From the NCBI RefSeq assembly GCF_027943255.1, contig NC_072897.1, forward strand, positions 21,452,044 through 21,516,043: 64,000 nucleotides of DNA, read 5' to 3'. Below are positions 22,767-33,444 of the stretch, in pieces. How positions within the stretch are numbered: the stretch's first letter is position 1; each line of letters opens with the position of its first letter. The translations under genes and the position numbers were made by a program. This DNA comes from Anastrepha obliqua (taxonomy: Eukaryota; Arthropoda; Insecta; Diptera; Tephritidae). The notes beneath the pieces were generated by a model, which saw only the letters and a list, made by a program, of their open reading frames with translations, had not been told where the DNA came from and made no database searches.

Positions 22767-23032
22767 ATGTGCACTGCATTTCTTTCGAAGTTTTTGTCCT
22801 GTTTTCGGAGTATTAGGAAAGTCAAGCCATTCAAAACGCTAGCTCGTGTGTCCTGGCCTTGAAATTATACTCTGACGCGCATAAAGAAGTTTAATTTCAA
22901 AAAAATTGGTTTGAAAGGCGGTATTACGCTTCTATGTTGATCTACCGTAGTTGTTTCACACCCAAATTTAAAATATGATCTACTACTTCTCTATTTGCCA
23001 ATTTTTTAAATTTTTTTGTATTATTATTTACA

Positions 23033-23235
23033 ACTAGCGGCCTCGCTCGCGTAGGAGTAGTTTTGAGGGATTTAGGATAGCTGTATAAAAGAATTACAAA
23101 CAATAATTTAATAGAAAATAATTTTTTATTAATAACCATAATATTAAAATACCCGGCATCCGTTGCTATGCCTCGTTGAATAAAATCAAAACAACCAATC
23201 AGAAAAATATCGAGCAAAATTATTTCTATTAATTT
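23033..23235 (-). repeat. Possible short Helitron-like element end
   Basis: On the minus strand the sequence runs through CCGGGTATTTT...CTACGCGAGCGAGGCCGCTAG followed by T, a GC-rich CTAG|T ending after an AT-rich body, which resembles a Helitron 3' terminus. The hairpin is weak and the 5' end is not fixed. Confidence 0.35.
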
Positions 23236-23236
23236 T

Positions 23237-24051
23237 CTATCTCAAACCGTTTTTGAACTTTGGATTTGGGTCATAGATGTGTAGTGGCAGATATTTGATT
23301 TTCTTCTTCGTGAAGTCTAAATGAACCGATTTTGTTTCGTTTAGTTTTATGCGCAATTTAGTGGTCCACTCGGAGATTTTATTTAAATAAATTTGAAGTT
23401 TTTCGATGGAGTCAAACTGAGTTTCTCCTACCGACAAGATGACTGTGTCGTCAGTAAAAGTTGCTGTGGAGCAATTTGTCTCATTAGGTAAATCACATGT
23501 AAAAATAATATAGAGAGTGGGCCCAGCACGCTGCCCTGTGGGACGCTAGCTTTTATTTACTTAAGTTCGGAATATATGTCTTCGTATTATACTTCGAAAA
23601 AACGATCCTTCGAAAAAACGATCCTTTTTTCCTCAAAGGCGTTTTTAATGATGCGAGTAATTCTGTGCACTTGATCAATGGTAGAGTGTTTTATGCAAAA
23701 CCAAATTGATGTACTGGTATTATATTTCTTTTTTTTAATATTAGTTATGTTGAGACGTTTGGCTAAAAGCTTTTCCATCAGTTTTAATATAATTGGTAGG
23801 GGCGAGATAGGCCGATAAGATTTGATTTATTAAACATAATTATTTCAGCTGTTTTCCAATATATAGAAATATGGTGCAATTTGAGTGTGGTGTTCATTAT
23901 TTCAGTAAACTTAGATATTGTGCATTGAGGAAGTTGCTTTAGAATTTCAGCAGTAATAAGGTCACACCCGGGCGCCTTTTTTGATTTTAGCTTATTTATT
24001 TCACTAAGCAATTCAGAATCCGTAACAAGGGGAATTTCGACATCAGTTTTA
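23237..24051 (-). pseudogene. Jockey-clade reverse transcriptase, core part
   Basis: Decayed Jockey ORF2. In order on the minus strand: KLKSKKAPGCDLITAEILKQ (near 23930-23990), a SAFCIKHST-like segment near 23690, GSVLGPTL then ATFTDDTVI (a variant of the FADDT catalytic box, about 23437-23470), and KLRIKLNETKSVHLDFT (near 23320-23370). Several frameshifts. It is cut on the left near 23230 and split on the right by a mariner piece (24054-24930). Confidence 0.75.
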
Positions 24052-24053
24052 TA

Positions 24054-24930
24054 AAGGGTGATTTTTTAAGAGGAAAGTTTTTCAAAAGAAGCATACGTAA
24101 AATTCAGAAAAATGCACGACATTTTTATTTAAATCGATAGTACAGTCCATATAATTTAATTTTTGAAGATTATTTCATGCAAATGTTGACGCGACTGCGC
24201 TTCAAATGGTCCATCCGCTTAGTCCAATTTTGGCATACTCTTTCCAATGTTTCGGCCGGTATCTCACATATAAATGCTTAAATGTTGTCTTCCAATGCGT
24301 TAATTGAAGCAGGCTTGTCTGAATAGACATGAGCTTTAACATAGCCCTACAAAAAGTAATCTAGAGGCGTTAAAGGCACGATCTGGGTGGCCGATTGACA
24401 GGTCCCGAACGTGAAATAAAATGTTCACCGAACTCGTCTCTCAACAAGTCCATTGTTACGCGTACTGTGTGTCATGTGGCATCGCCTTGCTGAAACCACA
24501 TGTCATGCAAGTCAAGCTCTTGCATTTTGGGCAAAAAAAGTTAGATATCATTTCACAGTTACGTTACGATTCGCAGCATCTTTGAAGAAGTACGGTCCAA
24601 TAATACCTCCAGCCCATAAACCGCACCAAACTGTGACCTTTTCTGGATACGTTGGTAGCTCTTGCAATTCTTCTGGCTGATTTTCACTCCAAAATCGACA
24701 ATTTTGCTTATTTACGTACCCATTGATCCAAAAATGAGCTTCGTCGCTGAACACAATTTTTCGATAAAAAAGTGGATCTTCGGCCAACTTTCCAAGAGCC
24801 CATTCACCAAAAATTTTGCGTTGCGGTAGGCCGTTCGGCTTCCATTATTGCACCAGCTGTATTTTGAAAGGCTTTACACCTAAATCTTTTCGCAGAATTT
24901 TCCTCCCTACTGCTGTTGGTCCAAGAACTG
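24054..24930 (-). mobile_element. DD41D-like mariner fragment inside Jockey RT
   Basis: The left end reads TA followed by AAGGGTGATTTTTTAAGAGG (24054). Coding traces on the minus strand: GPTAVGRKILRKDLGVKPF (near 24860-24925), KIVFSDEAHFWINGYVNKQN (first catalytic Asp, near 24690-24750), VTVWCGLWAGGIIGPYFF, then DMWFQQGDATCHT with the second catalytic site altered (GD for DG), and PPRSC followed by stops. The 5' end is truncated, without a matching terminal repeat or TA. Jockey sequence continues on both sides. Confidence 0.75.
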
Positions 24931-25465
24931 TCTTGTTATTTTGTGTTATTGGCTGTGAAAACTTTTTGGTGCCTTTCCGGAGCCAGTAATCAGTGTTGCT
25001 TTCGTTTGATAAGCGCTTTAGATAAGTACTCAGAGATCTATTTTTAAAATCTTTTATCTTCTTGGAAATTTCTTTTGTAATTTTATTTAGCCGTTTTTTG
25101 TCGGATGGAGATCTGCTATCGTCTACTTTTTCTGCAACCATATCTTTAATATCTTTGGTATATTTATGACTTAAAGTGACAAACTTTTTTCCGAAGTGCT
25201 ACTCCAGGCTGCCTGTTGTATAAGGTTAGATCGTTTTAATATTACATCATCTAAATCGGAAGTGTTGGTAATTTCTGCATTGTGATTATCCGCGGTTAAA
25301 ACGTTCCTGAAATATTCCCAATCGGTATATTTATTTTTTAGCGTAAATGACAATTTTTTGATAAACGCATTTTCGTTTAATGTTAATAAAATTGGTCAGA
25401 GTTCATGTCCAACCCGCTTTCTATACTGATATAATTAGCTGATATTTTTTTGGCAATGATTCGAT
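24930..25465 (-). pseudogene. Jockey-clade ORF2, linker between endonuclease and RT
   Basis: Minus-strand open segments SKKIKDFKNRSLSTYLKRLS and STDYWLRKGTKKFSQPIT-like (24940-25140), a further segment at 25171-25353 (NKYTDWEYFRNVLTADN), and at 25400-25465 ISANYISIESGLDMNSDQ, the end of the endonuclease. This is the part upstream of the RT core at 23237-24051 and belongs to the same copy. It is cut at 25465 by the mariner at 25466. Confidence 0.7.
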
Positions 25466-26593
25466 TAGGTCGGGTATTTTCAAGCTGTTGCAGCAGCTGA
25501 GAACACACATTCACTCTCTGCTGAAGGTTGGCAGCGGAAAGTCTATGGTCCATGCGATGAATTTAACCTCTGAGCTATCATATCGACTGTCAACCTTGAC
25601 TCAGCTTCCACGAGTTCGAGCAAGGCGTCGGAGTTAAAGACTTCAGGACGACCAGCGCGCGGGGCATCCTCCACGTCGCAGTTACCACTTAGGAATTTTG
25701 AAAACCACTTTTGCGCAGTCCTTAAACTCAAGGCATCCTCTCCGTGAACAGTGTTTATTTCTGCAGCAGCAGTTGTTGCATTTTTACCACTTTTATAAAA
25801 AAAATACAAAATATGCCTCTTATACGCGTTCGAAGACTCCATTTTATTTTTTAACAACACGTGCTTCTATCCGCAATTAAATTCACTTGTTGAATGCACA
25901 GTATATCAAAGAAAATACTATTAGCTCCGTTATATTAGGTAGGTAGGTATAGTGGTTGTCGGTTGATACACCTAGGCCTACTGTAGGTCCATTGTGATAG
26001 CACCGGGGCTGTCCCCTCTCCTAACTCTACATCGTCCTCATTGAACCAACCTGTGGCTTTGATATATCTAACAAAACTTGTTATTTTTATACTGGCTACT
26101 TCTGCCAAGTTATTCAGGGAACTTTTTCCTAAAATATTAAACCTTCGTCTATCCAGAGCCAAGCACCTGCATATCAAGTGCTCTATAGTCTCTTCTTCTT
26201 CGATGTCATTACAGCTTCTGCAATAGTCGTTATAGGGCGCACCCAGTCTGCTGGCATGTCTGCCAATCAGACAATGCCCCGTTAGGACCCCGAAAAGATT
26301 TCTCATATTTTTCCTGTTTAGTTTCGGGCCACGTCATTCTGCTAGTTGCACAGGTTAGGGACTGAGACCATAGCCTTTTGGCGGCACTGATAGTGTGTTT
26401 ATCTATAAGCATCTTACAAGTTGCTAAAGAACTAGGTATGTTCGCTTAGTCTGGTTGGATCGGTAATGTGGTACCCAATCTCGCTAGTTCATCTGCTTTG
26501 CAATTGCCTTCCATGTCTCTAGGCCCCGGCACAAAGTACTGTGATAGTTCTGTCAAAACGTCGGTACATTCTTTTACTGTCTTCGAGTTAATA

Positions 26594-27882
26594 CAGGGTG
26601 GCTGATGAAAGCCGCTACCAAAAAAAAATTGAATAACTTTTTTTCTTTTTAAGTTATCTGTTCCATTTTTGTTTTAATTTGCAGATTGATCTTTAAAATT
26701 TATTAAAATGGATAACTGGGACACGCAAACAAGAATTTGGATAGTTCGCCGCTATCACGCACTGGAGTCCGTAGTTTTGGTACAGAGAGAGTACAGGCGG
26801 ATGTTTGGCGGCGATCCCTCGAGCAGATGGACCATAATGAGACTGGTGAATAATTTTGCTGAGCAAGAAACAGTCGCAAGAAGGCCTTATCATCGAAACC
26901 CACCAGTTCGGACGGAGGAAACGATCGCTGCTGTAGCTGCAGCTATACAAAGCAATCCAAGGGTTTCAACAAGAAGCTTATTTGCTCAACTTGGTGTCAG
27001 CCGACAGTCTTTGCAAACAATAATGCACAAAGATTTAGACTTATTTCCCTACAAAGTTCAAATGGTTAACAAACTGAATGCAGCAGACTTGCCGATTCGC
27101 TTGGAATTTTGCCAGAAGATCCTGCAAATGGTGGAAGAAGACCAAAACATGTTAAACTACCTTTTCATGTCTGATGAGGCCCATTTCGATTTAAACGGCA
27201 ATGTGAACAAACAAAATTGTCGAATATGGAGTACTTCTAACCCACAGATACTCCACGAGACGGAATTGCATCCTCTTCGCGTGACAGTGTGGTGTGCGGT
27301 TTCTTCACGCTGTATTGTCGGGCCTTATTTTTTTGAAGAAAATGGTCACACCGTTACGGTTACTGGAGACCGTTATATGAAAATGCTGAAAGAATTTTTC
27401 TATTCAGAACTACGCCGAAAGAGAATTCCTTTCAACTCTGTGTGGTTTCAACAAGATGGGGCAACGTCTCACATAGCCCAGACTGTTATGACAGAGTTGC
27501 GACGAAAATTTCCCAATAAACTGATTTCAAGAAACTCCGAATTTCGTTGGCCCCCCAGGTCGCCTGACCTTACTGCACCTGACTTTTTCTTGTGGGGTTT
27601 ATGTAAACAAGAAGTTTATAAAACAAAGCCAACAAATTTGGATGAACTAAAACAATCCATTCGGGCAACAATTGCGGCTATTCCTGTCGCAACTCTCAAA
27701 GCAGCAATGAACAACTTTTTACTAAGATGCCGCACTTGTGTCAACGAGCATGGGGGGCATTTAAATTCAATTATTTAATAAAATTTAATGACCTTCAACT
27801 TGAAACAAAAATAAATGAATTCCATACACTAAAAAAAAGTTATTTGAGTTTCTTAATGTAGCAAAATTCATCAGCCACCCTG
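26594..27882 (+). mobile_element. DD41D ('rosa'-type) mariner, apparently intact copy 1
   Basis: A 1289-bp element with inverted ends CAGGGTGGCTGATGAA (26594) and its complement ending at 27882, flanked by TA (26592-26593, 27883-27884). It holds one uninterrupted transposase gene. Inserted in the Loa element at 25936-28620, upstream of the RNase H active-site segment. A second copy lies at 55621-56935. By D spacing it falls with the DD41D 'rosa' elements which, from memory, were first described in tephritid flies. Confidence 0.9.
26708..27778 (+). CDS. mariner transposase, DD41D, 356 aa
   Basis: Cut-and-paste transposase acting in the nucleus on its own terminal repeats. The N-terminal ~110 residues form the DNA-binding part (helix-turn-helix type; AIQSNPRVSTRSLFAQLGVS includes a recognition helix). 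Catalytic residues: Asp in FMSDEAHF (about residue 155), Asp in FQQDGATSH (about 248) and Asp in APDFFLWG (about 290); I count 41 residues between the last two. VTVWCAVSSRCIVGPYFFEE is also conserved. No stop or frameshift is seen; the start ATG lies 114 bp inside the left end and the stop about 100 bp before the right end, as usual. Of all the TE proteins in the window, only this one looks intact. Confidence 0.92.
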   Translation: MDNWDTQTRIWIVRRYHALESVVLVQREYRRMFGGDPSSRWTIMRLVNNFAEQETVARRPYHRNPPVRTEETIAAVAAAIQSNPRVSTRSLFAQLGVSRQSLQTIMHKDLDLFPYKVQMVNKLNAADLPIRLEFCQKILQMVEEDQNMLNYLFMSDEAHFDLNGNVNKQNCRIWSTSNPQILHETELHPLRVTVWCAVSSRCIVGPYFFEENGHTVTVTGDRYMKMLKEFFYSELRRKRIPFNSVWFQQDGATSHIAQTVMTELRRKFPNKLISRNSEFRWPPRSPDLTAPDFFLWGLCKQEVYKTKPTNLDELKQSIRATIAAIPVATLKAAMNNFLLRCRTCVNEHGGHLNSII

Positions 27883-28822
27883 TATTAGTCGATTTTAAGG
27901 CTTTTGGGGCCGATTGCCGATTGGCTATCTGAATATATGTTTATATCTCTTATTGTGAGGAAACTTTTGTTTAGGGCTAGCAGGCCCTCCCTGATAGCCA
28001 ATATTTCAGCTTGAAATACACTGCAGTGATCCGGTATCCAGAATGAGATGTTGGCATTCATTCCTTCAGAGTGAAGGCCTCCGCCTACTTAAACATTCAG
28101 ATTGGAGCCATCAGTATAGATGCTGATCCCGTTTATATTGTCCATTACCCCTTTATCCCAATCTTCTCTGGTTGGGAAGGTTGTGGTAAAGGATGTGTTT
28201 AAATGCAACTCTACTGAGCTACAGAAGTCTGTCGTTTGATGTAGGAAGGGTTATTCGTCTAGTATTCTTGCGTGACCTTTTCTGTTAGTGGCTAAGTTAG
28301 AAAATTCTCTCAACCTAAGTGCCGATTTCGCCGCTAGCTGTTCGCTGTAGGCCTCAATCGGTAATAAGTACAGCATGACATTCATCGCAGCCGTGAGCTA
28401 AAGACTACGCTTATGCAGAGACTAGCACGCCTTTGAATACTTTCTAGGCATTTCACTGTTGTTCTTTTCTCGAGTATTGGCCACCAGACTAAGACACCGT
28501 ATGTCTTGATAGGCCGTACCACTGCTGTATATAGCCAGTGTACTATTTTTGGGGTTAGGAAAGTACACCACCCTGAGGGGTGCCCCTCTTGACAGATCTG
28601 CGTATCGTCGAGGGGCCCGACGTTATATTCCGCGAATAGATTTTTGTATCCAAAAATCGTACAAAAGTGAAATTATGGGTAAAATACGCACGAATTTATG
28701 GACTGACTTGATATTTATTATGATTGTGAACTTTATAACCATTTTTAAAAGGAAATGTGGTTTTGCAAGGTTGAAATGACTTATACCGTTTTCAAAATTA
28801 ACTGCATGACTTTATAAATGCC

Positions 28823-29640
28823 TTATACCATCAATAAGGAAATAAAGTGTTTGTGAAAAATTGGTGGAATATAGGGTAGTAAATCCATCATATCTTTACA
28901 TTTTTCTTCTGTTAATGGTCTAATGGTTGTGTATAATGGAAGTAAATCAATATTTTCGTATATTCTAGGACTTCCTCTTTTAGATGAGAGGTATAATACT
29001 TTGAATTTGGAATTGTCATCCAAGGAAGTTTTATAAAACATCGTATATTGAGCATTTCTTAGAAATCTGATCCATTGTATTTTTAGCCAAGACACAGCTT
29101 CTCCATTGGTGTTTTTCTTTCAATTATTCGTTGATTCTTTTAGTTGTTTTGCCGAAATGACCATCCGTTCCAGGTGTTTTAGCATATAATGCACGGCTTA
29201 ATCTTCCGTTAGATATTTTGAAAATATCCAAAACAAAAAGTTTTGCAAACAGAAACTTCTGAATTCCGTACATTTAGATGAAACTTAAAACTACATTTTC
29301 TCATATATCCTTCGTAATTTCTGCGTCGTCTTTGTTTTATTGATTGTTTTCGAACCAAATCATACAGAAATAAATTCTGTTTTTCGAAACTTGTTAATTT
29401 CCAAAAAGAATCCAAATTAGATTTCTTGCCTTCATAACCGATTCTCCACATTTCTCTGCATTTTTCTTATATTTTGTGCATAATTACGTTGATTTCGTGT
29501 CCTCTTTCTTGATTTCATGTTGCTTTCTTCCATTTGTAAGGGTTCCGAATTCACTTTTAAAGTATGAGCTGATTCATCTTAAGACGATATTAGTCTTATT
29601 CGTTTCCACTTCTTGGAAGCATTACTTATACTTCTGCTCC
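28823..29640 (-). pseudogene. Unidentified DDE-transposon-like gene, internally deleted
   Basis: Minus-strand pieces recall a recurrent uncharacterised insect transposon protein: an N-terminal basic segment (KRTRNQRNYAQNIRKMQRN near 29455-29510), a FWKLTSFEKQNLFLYDLVRK region (29330-29410), then NGRLSRALYAKTPGTDGHFG (29140-29210), and abruptly the C-terminal part LLPLYTTIRPLTEEKCKDMM and LLPYIPPIFHKHF (28830-28950). The middle, where a catalytic core would sit, is missing. I cannot name the superfamily. Confidence 0.45.
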
Positions 29641-29649
29641 ATATAATGT

Positions 29650-29989
29650 CTAAAATTAACTATAAATAGGATTACTTGATCATACCTGAACCGTTATCTG
29701 AAGACATGAAAGAATTACTAATTATTTTGCCAAACTTTGTGAACAGACTGACTTATACGAGTACCACTATCAAAAAAAAAAACAGTAACCATATATTGTT
29801 TACCCACCAAAAAATAAACACATTTTATCGAGTTAATTTTCATCACATACTGCGAATCTCTTCAGATTATGTTATTTTTTAAGATTTGATATGAAATAGC
29901 TGATAACTAAATTTTTAAAATTTTTGACTTATACCATTTTCAAAATCAAGGACTCATATATTGGAAAAAAACCATTAATAAAGGTATAA
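29650..29989. other. Unassigned AT-rich sequence
   Basis: No gene seen. The phrase gacttatacc-ttttcaaaat occurs here (about 29928) and at about 28778, on either side of the gene remnant at 28823-29640; the copies are direct, not inverted. Confidence 0.4.
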
Positions 29990-30790
29990 ACATAAATTAA
30001 AATTCTTTGGAATTAATATTCTTTGCAGCGGATAAAGTATTGAAAATAATTGATAAAATTCTTAATAAGTTAAACAGCATGTGTATATATGTATGACCAA
30101 ACTAATGTTAATAATACGTTCACATATACATACATAAGTTGATGATCTACTTTTTCGCGCTTAACTACAAATCCGTAATTAAAAAGCGGAATTTCCCATA
30201 CAAAATTTCTCTCCCAAAATCTGAGATTATAAAAATAATCTTATATAATAACGATACTTTTCGACATACAACCCTGTGTTTTCTGTGTTATCGATAATTA
30301 TTATTACGAATATAGGGAGAAACATCAAAATAAAAACTAATGAAATGGCTGCCGGCAAAGAAAACAGGTCTGTAAACATAATTCTAATAAAATTTTTGTT
30401 AAATAATATTAATTGTGGATTCATTTTACAGAAAAAAGCGTGTGTCCATAAACGTTTTGTCTTATTATAAAATGTAATATTAAATATCCCATGCGGATTT
30501 CCTCCAACTGTTTATTATTAGCAGCCAGTTAATTGCGCAATTAAATTAGCTATTCCTTCTCCTTGTATTTTCTTCATATCGTTAATAATAAATAAAAAAA
30601 ACCAAAACACCGAAATATTTCACCAAAATAATTCCTATGAAGAAAAACCTCTCAAAGCAGTTGATTGAAAATTTTGCAGGTAATCTGCCATACATGAAAG
30701 GGTAGATTAATTTGGTGTATTTATAGGTGATTAATGCATATGTGAACGTATTATAAGAGAATAGTGGGAGACACTATGACAACCCCACCG
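29990..30790 (-). repeat. Errantivirus B 3' LTR (left), partial, with an insertion
   Basis: 29995-30110 matches 43700-43830 (shared: TTAAAATTCTTTGGAA, TTTGCAGCGGATAAAGTATT, TTAAACAGCATGTGTATAT) and 30755-30780 matches the U3 motif ATAGTGGGAGACACTAT. Between them lies the 644-bp element at 30111-30754. The outer portion present in the right LTR (43274-43700) is missing here, so this LTR is truncated or recombined. Confidence 0.7.
30111..30754. mobile_element. 644-bp terminal-inverted-repeat element in the LTR
   Basis: Perfect 17-bp inverted ends ATAATACGTTCACATAT (30111-30127) and its complement (30738-30754). Flanks differ from each other and give no obvious duplication beyond TTA/AAG. The plus strand holds a short open frame ending in MAAGKENR directly followed by GTCTGTAAAC-like sequence, which could be the first exon of a lost transposase gene; this is speculative. 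AT-rich, non-autonomous. Confidence 0.65.
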
Positions 30791-30899
30791 TTTGTTTGAG
30801 AGTCCAACGAAATTATATTATTTTTATTGGGTTCTTTATAGTCGTATAATTTTTTAGTTGTGGGTTTAGAATATATGTTGTTTGTCTGTTCTTAAAGAA

Positions 30900-32240
30900 G
30901 TATGTAAAGGTATCTAAAATTGATATGTAAGTGAGATTTCTATGCAATAACTAATTAGTTTTGAATTTTTATCTGTATGTAGTACTTGTTGCAGTGTTTT
31001 TTCGTACTCCGTTTGTTTTAGATATAAATATTCAATTTTTATGTCTGCTAGTGTTGTATTACTATTGTCTTTAATTTTTGTTATAAGCTTAGGTAAGATC
31101 ATTTTATCGTATGATTTTATTTTAACTTTGGTAAATGTTTTATTCAATATGTTTACTTCGCAATTTTCAAATTTGATTAAACAATTTCCTGTAATTTTCA
31201 ATTCAGCTTTGTTGCAATTATGGCATATTGTATTGTTAAAGTGCTTAAGAACTAATATTCCAGAAACTATTTCGATTATTTTTTGTATATTTAATTTTGC
31301 AATTAGCTTCTTCTTAGATTAACCTTAACATACGCACTATAAATATTGTTTTCTAAATCTATAAGAACATCAGAATGGTTAAGCTTTATGGACTTATTAT
31401 TTTTGTCAGGAATGGGTACAAATGTCTCCATGGAAAGTGAGTCTTGTAAATATTGTTGTATAGAGAGATTTATTATAATGTTACCTTCGTGAAGTGCTAT
31501 GGCTACTTTAATATTGGTATAACTGTCAAAGTCTGTGATTAGTTCAAGTTTGGTTTGGGTTAGAATATCTGTGGGGATGTCTGTCCGATGTCGTCTACAT
31601 GATGCCGTAAGAGTGAGATGTCGTTATTAATCTGGTATATGAGTTCTATAAATGTTATCTCGCCTTCTATGGTTGAAATTTAATTTTCTATAATATTCTT
31701 GAATTTAGTTAAGTAATCTCCGATAGTGTTATGATAAGTTATGTTCTCGATTTGGGACTTCCTGATATTGTTTATATTATATGAGTTAGTTTGTTCATCT
31801 TGTTTTTTATGTTTTCGTCACTTGCTTCTAGCAATTTAAGAGTTTTATATTACTTATTTGTTCCCTGTCGTTGCTGTCCATTGTACCTGCAATTATTTTA
31901 AGGCCTTTGCCTACAATGTTTAAGAGAGTCCGTTTCTTTCGGAAGTGAGGATTAAGATTTTCTATTTTTGCCCTTAGTAGCATAAAGTTCTTTTTTACTG
32001 TAGTTATTAATTTTTATGATTCGCTACTGGATGTCTTTAGGATGTCAATGTTGTTTTTGATTATTTCCATAGTTCGCTCTTATTCTGTGGTGTTTATTAT
32101 ATACAGTACCTTTGTGTAGTGTTCGACAATTTTGGTTTCCCCTGTTTTTATTGGTATGTATCCATTATTGTTCGATAGGTCATTTAGGTCGATAGTTTGA
32201 GCCGTGAATGTTGGAACAATTGTTATGATCCATTTAATCA
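30900..32240 (-). pseudogene. Errantivirus B env, decayed
   Basis: Between the integrase end and the left LTR. Minus-strand pieces show an env-like plan: a start near 32240 with a hydrophobic signal-like stretch, a basic cleavage-like site near 31940 (RKRN), helical Asn/Lys-rich segments (31700-31900), then a part with paired Cys (near 31200-31240 and 31145). Many stops and frame changes; the C-terminal membrane segment is not clear. The assignment rests on position and resemblance to the env of errantivirus A. Confidence 0.55.
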
Positions 32241-32249
32241 TCTAAAACA

Positions 32250-32548
32250 AAAATATATTTATTTAATTGTTGCCTTGATTTTCGGGTTATTTTTGCTTTG
32301 GTATTTCTTCTTAGATCTAACGTATGTCCAGTTCTTGGAGTATGTAAGTATGTGGTCAACGCCTATTTTTTCTGCGTTTACTTTTCTATATTTTCTGTGA
32401 TTTTTCCCACCTCTTACCTCATTAATGTAATGTGGTCCGCTTTCTAATTCAGCATCTTTCCGGTTTTCATTTAACTTCTGAATATATATTATTATATATT
32501 TATTTTTTTCTTTGCGTTTATCAGATCACGAATTTCTCTATATCTACC
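32250..32548 (-). pseudogene. Errantivirus B integrase, C-terminal tail
   Basis: Continuation of pol across the RTE B insertion. The minus strand reads KLNENRKDAELESGPHYINE (near 32430-32490) and a Lys-rich end with a stop near 32255, like the basic integrase tail of errantivirus A. The duplication CTCATGTACTT (32549-32559 and 40349-40359) joins it to the upstream part. Confidence 0.65.
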
Positions 32549-32559
32549 CTCATGTACTT

Positions 32560-33087
32560 CTTCATCTTAATTGGCGCGATAACCGCTTACGCGATTTGGG
32601 CCGAGTTTAACAAAGCGTGCCAGTCGTTTCTTTCTCGTGCTAATCGGCGCCAATTGGACACACCAAATGAAGTCAAGTCCTTCTCCACCTGATCCTTCCA
32701 ACGCAAAGGAAAGCTTGCTTTTCCTCTGCTACCACCATCTGGTACCGCACCGAATACTTTCAGAGCCGGAGTGTTTGTATGCATTCGGACGATATGACCC
32801 AGCCAACGTAGCCGCTGGATCTTTATTCTATGTCTATGTCGTCGTAAATCTCATACAGCTTATCGCTCCATCGCCTGCGATATTCGCCGTTGCCAACGTG
32901 CAAAGGTCCAAAAATCTTACACAGAATCTTTCTTTCGATCACTCCAAGCGTCGCTTCATCGGATGTTGTCATCGTCCAACCTTCTGCGCCATACGTTAGG
33001 ACGGGTATGATGAGAGCCTTGTAGAGTGTTAGTTTTGTTCGTCGAGAGAGAACTTTACTACTCATTTGCCTACTTAGTCCAAAGTGG
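32560..33087 (-). mobile_element. RTE copy B, 3' portion
   Basis: Minus-strand RT C-terminus (TLYKALIIPVLTYGAEGWTM through WRRLARERNDWHALL) ending in a short GAAG-like tail next to the target duplication CTCATGTACTT. The upstream part of the same copy lies at 38609-40348, beyond the inserted Loa element. Confidence 0.85.
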
Positions 33088-33444
33088 GGGTGTAGAGCAG
33101 AACGCCTCCGCGTGGTGCACCCTGGGTAGCGCTAAATGATCTGCGGCCTTAACGGCCTTCCTGAACGATGACGACCCCCCCGCTTTCTGATTTGGACTTA
33201 TTTCTTCTTCAACACTTTTTAGACTTTTTCTGACCCCAGTGCTGGTAGTCGCGGAATTCTGCCACTTGAGTATGCTGAGGTGAAACTCAGCAGAAATGGC
33301 TGGTGGGCTAATGACGTGACTGCCCCCGTCCCGCTAAAACCTTGGCAGGCCTCGAAGTACGTTCCAAACCCGTAGACAATAGGTTGGCGGTGTAGGTGCG
33401 GTTGAGACGACTCCCGTCTTTGTGTCCGGTCTGGCTCTGAACGC

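Larger units (their letters stand above)
21562..22840 (-). mobile_element. Helentron-type remnant (helicase end plus endonuclease)
   Basis: Minus-strand fragment with the end of a PIF1-like helicase followed by an EEP endonuclease, the domain order that marks Helentrons as opposed to canonical Helitrons. Rep and most of the helicase are missing; at about 22840 the sequence changes abruptly to non-coding DNA. Confidence 0.7.
25936..28620 (-). mobile_element. Loa-type element, 5'-truncated, with RNase H, split by a DD41D mariner
   Basis: Flanked by CGTTATAT duplications. Its tail is at the left (TAGGTAGGTAGGTA on the plus strand, i.e. (TACC)n). Minus-strand reading gives RT C-terminal traces (near 28500-28560), RNase H traces (27890-28150), then after the mariner LSQYFVPGPRDMEGNCKADE (near 26490-26550) and LFGVLTGHCLIGRHASRLG (26240-26300). 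Multiple frameshifts. The 5' end is truncated in the RT thumb at 28620. Confidence 0.78.
25466..28711 (-). mobile_element. mariner (same family as 49368-50634), split by a Loa element
   Basis: Two pieces: 25466-25935 (transposase N-terminal coding, SNAYKRHILYFFYKSGKNAT through MIAQRLNSSHG, then a deletion) and 28629-28711 (5' leader and terminal repeat ending in GACTGACTTGA, followed by TA at 28712-28713). The join is the 8-bp duplication CGTTATAT (25928-25935, 28621-28628) made by the Loa insertion between them. The 3' half is absent: the coding sequence ends near 25466, and about 100 bases are also missing near 25555. Confidence 0.8.

Noticed and set aside
32197..32692. Plus-strand hydrophobic open frames (possible membrane proteins)
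   Set aside because: They are the complement of errantivirus B integrase tail and env leader, which are read on the minus strand.
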